A DNA stretch of 19,327 nucleotides from the NCBI GenBank assembly GCA_024277475.1, contig JAJRVC010000060.1, positions 1 to 19,327 of the forward strand, in the 5' to 3' direction. The stretch is from Deltaproteobacteria bacterium. GTDB taxonomy: Bacteria; Desulfobacterota; Desulfobacteria; Desulfobacterales; JAFDCJ01. A program made the translations under genes and the position numbers. The notes under the pieces were generated by a model. That model was not told the origin of the DNA, did not search any database, and worked only from the letters and a program-made list of their open reading frames with translations. Positions 15,428 through 19,327 of this stretch are shown here, one piece after another. Position 1 is the stretch's first letter, and the number at the start of each line of letters is the position of its first letter.

Positions 15428-17890
15428 ATGAAACTTCGATTCATTTTACTGGTACTGTCCCTGCTGGTCATTTTATCGGCCTCCACCGGAGGATACCTGT
15501 ATTTTTCTTCCCTTAAGGAAGCGGCTTACACGGAGGCCGAACGGCAGGGGGCTGCCCGCCTGAAAATTATCCGAAAAAACCTGTCCGCCTATCTTACGCA
15601 AAATATCAAACCGGTGCGAACCCTGGCGGGAATGGGGGCCCTGGCGCGGGCGCTAACCGAACCCGACGCTCTGTCACTGGCTGCAGCCAATGCCATCCTG
15701 GATCATTTCAAAATAACCCTGGATGCCGATGTGTGCTACCTGATGAACCGCGAAGGGACCACCGTGGCATCCAGCAATCGGGATGCGCCGGATAGCTTTG
15801 TGGGCATAAATTTTTCCTTTCGCCCCTATTTCAAGCAGGCCATTGCCGGTAACCACACCACCTACCTGGCCCTGGGAACAGCCTCCGGGAAGCGGGGGGC
15901 CTACTACAGCCAGCCGATCACCGCTACCAACCCGACACGGCCCCGGGGCATCGTGGTGATCAAGGCTTCCATCGAATTGATTGAAAAGGAGCTGGGGCCC
16001 GCCTTGGACGAAATTGTTTTGGTGGCCGATCCCCACGGCGTTATTTTCATTTCCAACCGCCAGCAGTGGCGCTACCACCTGCTGTGGAAATACAACCGGG
16101 ATGAAATTTCGCAAATTAAAAGTTCCCGGCAATTCGGCGCCGGTCCCTGGCAGTGGACTGGCCTGGAATCCAGGGGCAATTACATCGTAGACCGCTCCGG
16201 CATTGAATATCAGATCCATGTGGCTGCCCTGGATGCGAACTACCCGGGCTGGAATGTCATCCACCTGCGCAGCCTCAAAGCGATTGCCAAGACGGTCTCC
16301 GACCCCCTGATCCGGATCACGGGTCCGGTCGTATTGCTGCTGTGCATGCTTATCGGGCTGGCAGTATTTTTTCTGTACCGCAAGGCCAGTGACGAAATCA
16401 TCCAGCGCCGGTCGGCCCAGGCGGCCCTGCGGGAAAGTGAAAACCGGTTTCGCGCCCTGTACCATCGCACGCCGGCCATGCTGCATTCGGTTGATATCCA
16501 CCGGCGACTGGTCAGCGTCAGTGATTATTGGGTCGAAACCCTCGGCTACAGCCGCCAGGAAGTCATCGGGCGCAAACTCACGGATTTTCTGACCACCGAT
16601 TCCGCACGTCATGCGGAAAAAAATGTGTTTCCCGAATTTTTCACCATCGGATACTGCCAGGATGTCCCCTACCGGTTTGTGAAAAAAAACGGAGAAACAA
16701 TCGATGTTTTGCTTTCAGCCATCGGTGACCGGGATGCCAACGGCAGCATCACCCGCTCTCTGGCCGTCTCCATCGACGTTACCGAGCGCAATCGGGCCGA
16801 GGCGGCCCTGAAACAGGCCAAGGAAAAACTCAGCCGATATTCCAGGGATCTGGAGCGGCAGGTTCGCAAACAAACCCGGGAAATCACCAGCATCCTCGAG
16901 TTCACCCCGGCCGTCGTTTATATCAAGGATCGCCAGGGCCGCTACATCCTGGTCAATTCTCGCTACGAACAACTGTTTGAGGTGCACAACAACGAAGTTC
17001 GCGGAAAAACCGATGCCGATATTCTGCCGGCCGCTGTGGCGGACCAGTTCCGCGCGGCGGACCTGAAGGTTTTGGGAGAAAACCGCGCCTGCCAGATCGA
17101 GGTCCACATTCAACAGTCCGACGGGGTTCACGCGTACCTGGCCGCCGCCTTTCCCATTTATGACGAAGCCGGTACGGTTACCGGCGTGGGCGGCATCCTC
17201 AACGACTTTACGGCCGTCAAAAAAGCCCGGGATCAGTTGCGGCGCCTTTCGACCGGGATCATGGCCAGCCAGGAAAAAGAGCGCTCGGCCCTTGCCCGGG
17301 AACTGCATGATGAACTGGGCCAGGTGCTCACCGCCCTGCGCATGGATACGGTCTGGATGCACTCCCACTTGAAGGAATCCGATCCCGAGGCTGCCGGGCG
17401 GGCCTTGACAATGTGCCGACTCATAGATAAAAACATCGAAGACGTGCGCGGAATGGCTTTTCGGCTGCGACCCGGGGTGCTGGACGACCTGGGCCTGGTG
17501 GACGCCCTGGAATGGACCACCACCGATTTCGAACGGCGCACCGAAATCACCTGTGTTTTTGAGCATGACCCAGTCCCGGAACTGGATGAGACCGTTTCCA
17601 CAGCTGCCTACCGCATCTGCCAGGAAGCCCTGACCAACGTGGCCCGCCATGCTTTTGCCGGCCGGGTTCAAGTCCGGCTGAAAGTTGAAAAAAACCACCT
17701 GACCCTGGCGGTGGCCGATGATGGATGCGGCTTCGACACCCGGCAGGCGGCGGAAGTCGAAGGCCTGGGAATGGCCGGCATGCACGAACGGGCCACCCTG
17801 GTGGGCGGGACCCTGGAAGTGGATTCACAGCCCGATAAAGGCACCCGGCTGTATTTTAAAGTTCCGCTGACGGTCAAAAGCCAAAAATAA
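15428..17890 (+). CDS. Membrane sensor histidine kinase with Cache sensor, two PAS domains and HisKA_3/HATPase (NarX/DegS type)
   Basis: An 820-residue kinase. Transmembrane helix 1 (about 4-26) and helix 2 (about 297-317) bracket a periplasmic Cache-type sensor, with FRPYFKQAIAGNHTTYLALGTASGKRGAYYSQPI as its typical core. Two cytoplasmic PAS domains follow (about 337-455 and 490-600), joined by a coiled coil (EAALKQAKEKLSRYSRDLE). The HisKA_3 dimerisation domain carries the phosphorylated H627 in ARELHDELGQ. The ATPase domain shows N737 in CQEALTNVARHA, D764-D765 in VADDGCGFD, and GLGMAGMHERA. This is the class that pairs with LuxR/NarL-type regulators, and one follows 89 bases downstream. 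Cache sensors of this type bind small organic molecules such as amino or organic acids. A solute-binding protein gene lies after the regulator, so a nutrient signal is plausible but not shown. The gene is richer in G+C than the left half of the window. Confidence 0.95.
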   Translation: MKLRFILLVLSLLVILSASTGGYLYFSSLKEAAYTEAERQGAARLKIIRKNLSAYLTQNIKPVRTLAGMGALARALTEPDALSLAAANAILDHFKITLDADVCYLMNREGTTVASSNRDAPDSFVGINFSFRPYFKQAIAGNHTTYLALGTASGKRGAYYSQPITATNPTRPRGIVVIKASIELIEKELGPALDEIVLVADPHGVIFISNRQQWRYHLLWKYNRDEISQIKSSRQFGAGPWQWTGLESRGNYIVDRSGIEYQIHVAALDANYPGWNVIHLRSLKAIAKTVSDPLIRITGPVVLLLCMLIGLAVFFLYRKASDEIIQRRSAQAALRESENRFRALYHRTPAMLHSVDIHRRLVSVSDYWVETLGYSRQEVIGRKLTDFLTTDSARHAEKNVFPEFFTIGYCQDVPYRFVKKNGETIDVLLSAIGDRDANGSITRSLAVSIDVTERNRAEAALKQAKEKLSRYSRDLERQVRKQTREITSILEFTPAVVYIKDRQGRYILVNSRYEQLFEVHNNEVRGKTDADILPAAVADQFRAADLKVLGENRACQIEVHIQQSDGVHAYLAAAFPIYDEAGTVTGVGGILNDFTAVKKARDQLRRLSTGIMASQEKERSALARELHDELGQVLTALRMDTVWMHSHLKESDPEAAGRALTMCRLIDKNIEDVRGMAFRLRPGVLDDLGLVDALEWTTTDFERRTEITCVFEHDPVPELDETVSTAAYRICQEALTNVARHAFAGRVQVRLKVEKNHLTLAVADDGCGFDTRQAAEVEGLGMAGMHERATLVGGTLEVDSQPDKGTRLYFKVPLTVKSQK

Positions 17891-17979
17891 GGTTTTCAAA
17901 GGCTCCGGCGAATCTGCTATCGATGCAGCGTCATATGTATTTTGGTTGAGCATCATTGTCCATTTAAGGAAACCAGATA

Positions 17980-18618
17980 TTGATTAGAGTCCTGCTGGCC
18001 GACGACCATAGCATTGTACGCGCCGGACTGCGGCGCATCGTAGAGGAAAGCGGCGATATGGAGGTGATTGCCGAGGCCGCCGACGGTCGCCAGGCCATTG
18101 CACTGGTCGAGCAAACGGCTCCGGACATTGCAGTGGTCGACATCTCCATGCCGGGCTTAGACGGGCTGGAAGTGATCAGCCGCCTGCAGGAACAAACCCC
18201 CCAACTTCCGATCCTGGTGCTGACCATGCACGAAGAGGGCCAGTACGTCGTGCGGGCCATTCAGGCCGGGGCCATGGGCTATATCACCAAGCAGGCGGCT
18301 CCGGAACAGCTGGTAAAGGCCATCCGCAAGGTGTATGCCGGCAACCGTTACCTCACCGATGAAGCCGCCGAGGCCCTGGCCCTGCGCATCGCCAAGGGCT
18401 CCAACGGACAATCCCCTCTGGAATCGTTGTCCATGCGGGAGCTGCAGGTGCTGCGGCGGCTGGCCATGGGTCACACCAATCGTGAAATTGCCCGGGCTTA
18501 TCACATCAGCATCAAAACGGTGGATACTTACCGGGCCCGCCTGCTGAAAAAACTGGACCTGCGCAACAATGCGGAGCTGTCCCGCTTTGCCATTCAAAAC
18601 CACCTGATTGAGCCCTGA
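17980..18618 (+). CDS. LuxR/NarL-family response regulator
   Basis: A 212-residue regulator. The receiver (about 2-118) has D8-D9, phosphoacceptor D54 in VVDISMPGLDG, the threonine in VLTMHEE, and the conserved lysine in YITKQA. The C-terminal LuxR-type helix-turn-helix (about 147-203) reads LSMRELQVLRRLAMGHTNREIARAYHISIKTVDTYRARLLKKL, the standard DNA-recognition pattern. It follows the HisKA_3 kinase that should phosphorylate it, and would then act on promoters by dimerising. I take the TTG at 17980 as the start, because IRVLLADDHSIVR is the family opening and AAGGA lies nine bases upstream; no ATG fits. The next gene on the strand is a solute-binding protein, a reasonable but unproven target. 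The regulator is G+C-rich like the kinase. Confidence 0.95.
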   Translation: MIRVLLADDHSIVRAGLRRIVEESGDMEVIAEAADGRQAIALVEQTAPDIAVVDISMPGLDGLEVISRLQEQTPQLPILVLTMHEEGQYVVRAIQAGAMGYITKQAAPEQLVKAIRKVYAGNRYLTDEAAEALALRIAKGSNGQSPLESLSMRELQVLRRLAMGHTNREIARAYHISIKTVDTYRARLLKKLDLRNNAELSRFAIQNHLIEP

Positions 18619-18631
18619 TCATAAGGAGCCA

Positions 18632-18730
18632 ATGATGTCATTCCGACCGGTTTTCCAACCGCATCGGCCATTGATAATCTGTGCCTGTAAGAAAAATTCT
18701 GACACGTTTTTCATATTATTACCGTCTTGA
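18632..18730 (+). CDS. Candidate 32-codon small ORF
   Basis: ATG at 18632 (with a second ATG directly after) is preceded by AAGGAG at three bases spacing and opens 32 codons ending in TGA at 18728. The peptide begins MMSFRPVFQP and contains CAC and a hydrophobic end (FFILL). I recognise no family. Its stop lies inside the TTGACA of the candidate promoter for the next gene. A good ribosome binding site by itself does not prove translation. Confidence 0.22.
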   Translation: MMSFRPVFQPHRPLIICACKKNSDTFFILLPS

Positions 18731-18754
18731 CATCGTTTTAACTATTCTTGTAAT
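18727..18754 (+). promoter_or_regulatory. Probable sigma70-type promoter of the substrate-binding protein gene
   Basis: A perfect TTGACA (18727-18732) is separated by 16 bases from TGTAAT (18749-18754), which matches the -10 consensus at five of six positions. It lies about 78 bases before the TTG start. No clear operator repeat for the LuxR-type regulator is seen around it, though CCGG-TGTG-CCGG (18779-18790) forms a tiny inverted repeat downstream. Confidence 0.5.
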
Positions 18755-18831
18755 AAACTATGATAAAGTTTTGTGTTCCGGTGTGCCGGATGAATTCCAA
18801 CCATAAATTCCAAAACAAGGAGGGCCTGAAA

Positions 18832-19327
18832 TTGAAAAAATGTATCACTATCTCATTATGCGTTCTGTTTTCCATCGGTGTTTTGTTGGGTGGGACATGG
18901 GCGGCGGACTCGGTTAAAGTCGGCATTGTCCTGCCCGTGACCGGGTCGCTGGCCAAGTTCGGCGAAATTGAAAGAGATTGTTTTTTAATGGCCCAGGAGG
19001 AAATCAACGCCGCCGGGGGCATTAACGGCAAAAAACTGGACCTGCTGATTGAAGACACCACCGGCCGGCCGGATGTGGGCCGCTCGGTGGTGGAAAAGCT
19101 GATCACCAAGGACAAGGTGGTCATGATCGGGGGCGGTTACAGCAGCTCGGTGACCTATGCCACGGCTGGCGTCTGCCAGCAAAATGAAATGCCGTTTTTG
19201 ATCAACACGGGCTCGGCAGACAAAATCACCACCTCGGGCTGGGGTTGGATCTACCGCCTGAACCCGCCGGTCAGCCAGTATGCCAGCGCCATTGAAACCC
19301 TGCTGCCCCAGGTCATCAAGCCCAAGA
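18832..19327 (+). CDS. ABC transporter substrate-binding protein, branched-chain amino acid type (3' end outside window)
   Basis: The first 165 codons are present. A TTG start at 18832 follows AAGGAGGG about seven bases upstream. The N-terminus (KKCITISLCVLFSIGVLLGGTWAAD) is a Sec signal peptide with cleavage expected near residue 24-25. No lipobox cysteine is seen, so a soluble periplasmic protein is likely. The mature part opens with VKVGIVLPVTGSLAKFG, continues EEINAAGGINGKKLDLLIEDTTG, and has IGGGYSSSVTYA, the pattern of the Peripla_BP_6/LivJ family that delivers branched-chain amino acids, amides or aromatic acids to Liv-type transporters. The permease and ATPase genes would be expected to the right, beyond the window. 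The ligand cannot be told from this part. The gene follows a Cache-sensor two-component pair on the same strand. Confidence 0.93.
   Translation, partial: MKKCITISLCVLFSIGVLLGGTWAADSVKVGIVLPVTGSLAKFGEIERDCFLMAQEEINAAGGINGKKLDLLIEDTTGRPDVGRSVVEKLITKDKVVMIGGGYSSSVTYATAGVCQQNEMPFLINTGSADKITTSGWGWIYRLNPPVSQYASAIETLLPQVIKPK

Noticed and set aside
15674..17785. Two long minus-strand ORFs (312 and 356 codons) opposite the histidine kinase gene
   Set aside because: High G+C reduces stop codons on the opposite strand; the translations are rich in G, Q, H and P without motifs, and the kinase on the plus strand is certain.

Overview
The window reads as a chromosomal stretch of a delta-proteobacterial sulfate reducer or close relative (Desulfobacterota, probably Desulfobacterales). 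This is inferred from the mix of siroheme/heme genes, a CcsA-HemA pair, a DsrE-like protein, and the 'GTTCAGGGTTC', 'CTTTGTGTCTTG' and 'CAGTGAC' style intergenic repeats. No 16S rRNA or other phylogenetic marker is present, so the placement is not proven. Most of the DNA is ordinary housekeeping gene content. I see no CRISPR array, tRNA, rRNA, insertion sequence, prophage or toxin/defence island, and no clearly new multi-gene system.

Layout. (1) 1-1376, minus strand: a STAS anti-sigma-factor antagonist overlapping by one base a response regulator with a PP2C/RsbU-type phosphatase output. Together they form a partner-switching module that continues past the left edge. (2) 1566-5037, plus strand: a 59-codon fragment resembling the start of a pyruvate-kinase-C-like protein, overlapping trmL (tRNA 2'-O-methyltransferase), then clpB behind its own promoter. 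(3) 5193-7010: a DHH phosphoesterase with an altered first metal motif and a zinc-complete RNase Z-like metallo-beta-lactamase protein, followed by a terminator. (4) 7125-11314: the precorrin-2 dehydrogenase/ferrochelatase of siroheme synthesis, a repeat-filled gap, ccsA, hemA (glutamyl-tRNA reductase) and fabD. The first three link tetrapyrrole supply to cytochrome c maturation. (5) 11497-13438: dksA-like, PHP-domain phosphoesterase and rnc, tightly packed and probably one operon. rnc carries an in-frame TAA exactly where the family has glutamate. (6) 13604-15408: a DsrE-like protein with its own terminator, a gene-free stretch with repeat debris, and an Elp3-like radical SAM protein whose only plausible start codon lies inside a 7-bp tandem repeat. 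(7) 15428-19327: a Cache/PAS/PAS histidine kinase of the NarX/DegS type, its LuxR/NarL-type response regulator, and the start of a branched-chain-amino-acid-type ABC substrate-binding protein that runs off the right edge.

Base composition changes along the window. In the 60 bases at 6301-6360 I count 22 G/C, against 42 at 17281-17340. The two-component and transporter block at the right end is visibly richer in G+C than the DHH/MBL block.

The items most worth checking are the nonsense codon in rnc, the truncated fragment ahead of trmL, the nested inverted repeats upstream of ccsA, the repeat-embedded start of the radical SAM gene, and the missing motif-I histidine in the DHH protein.
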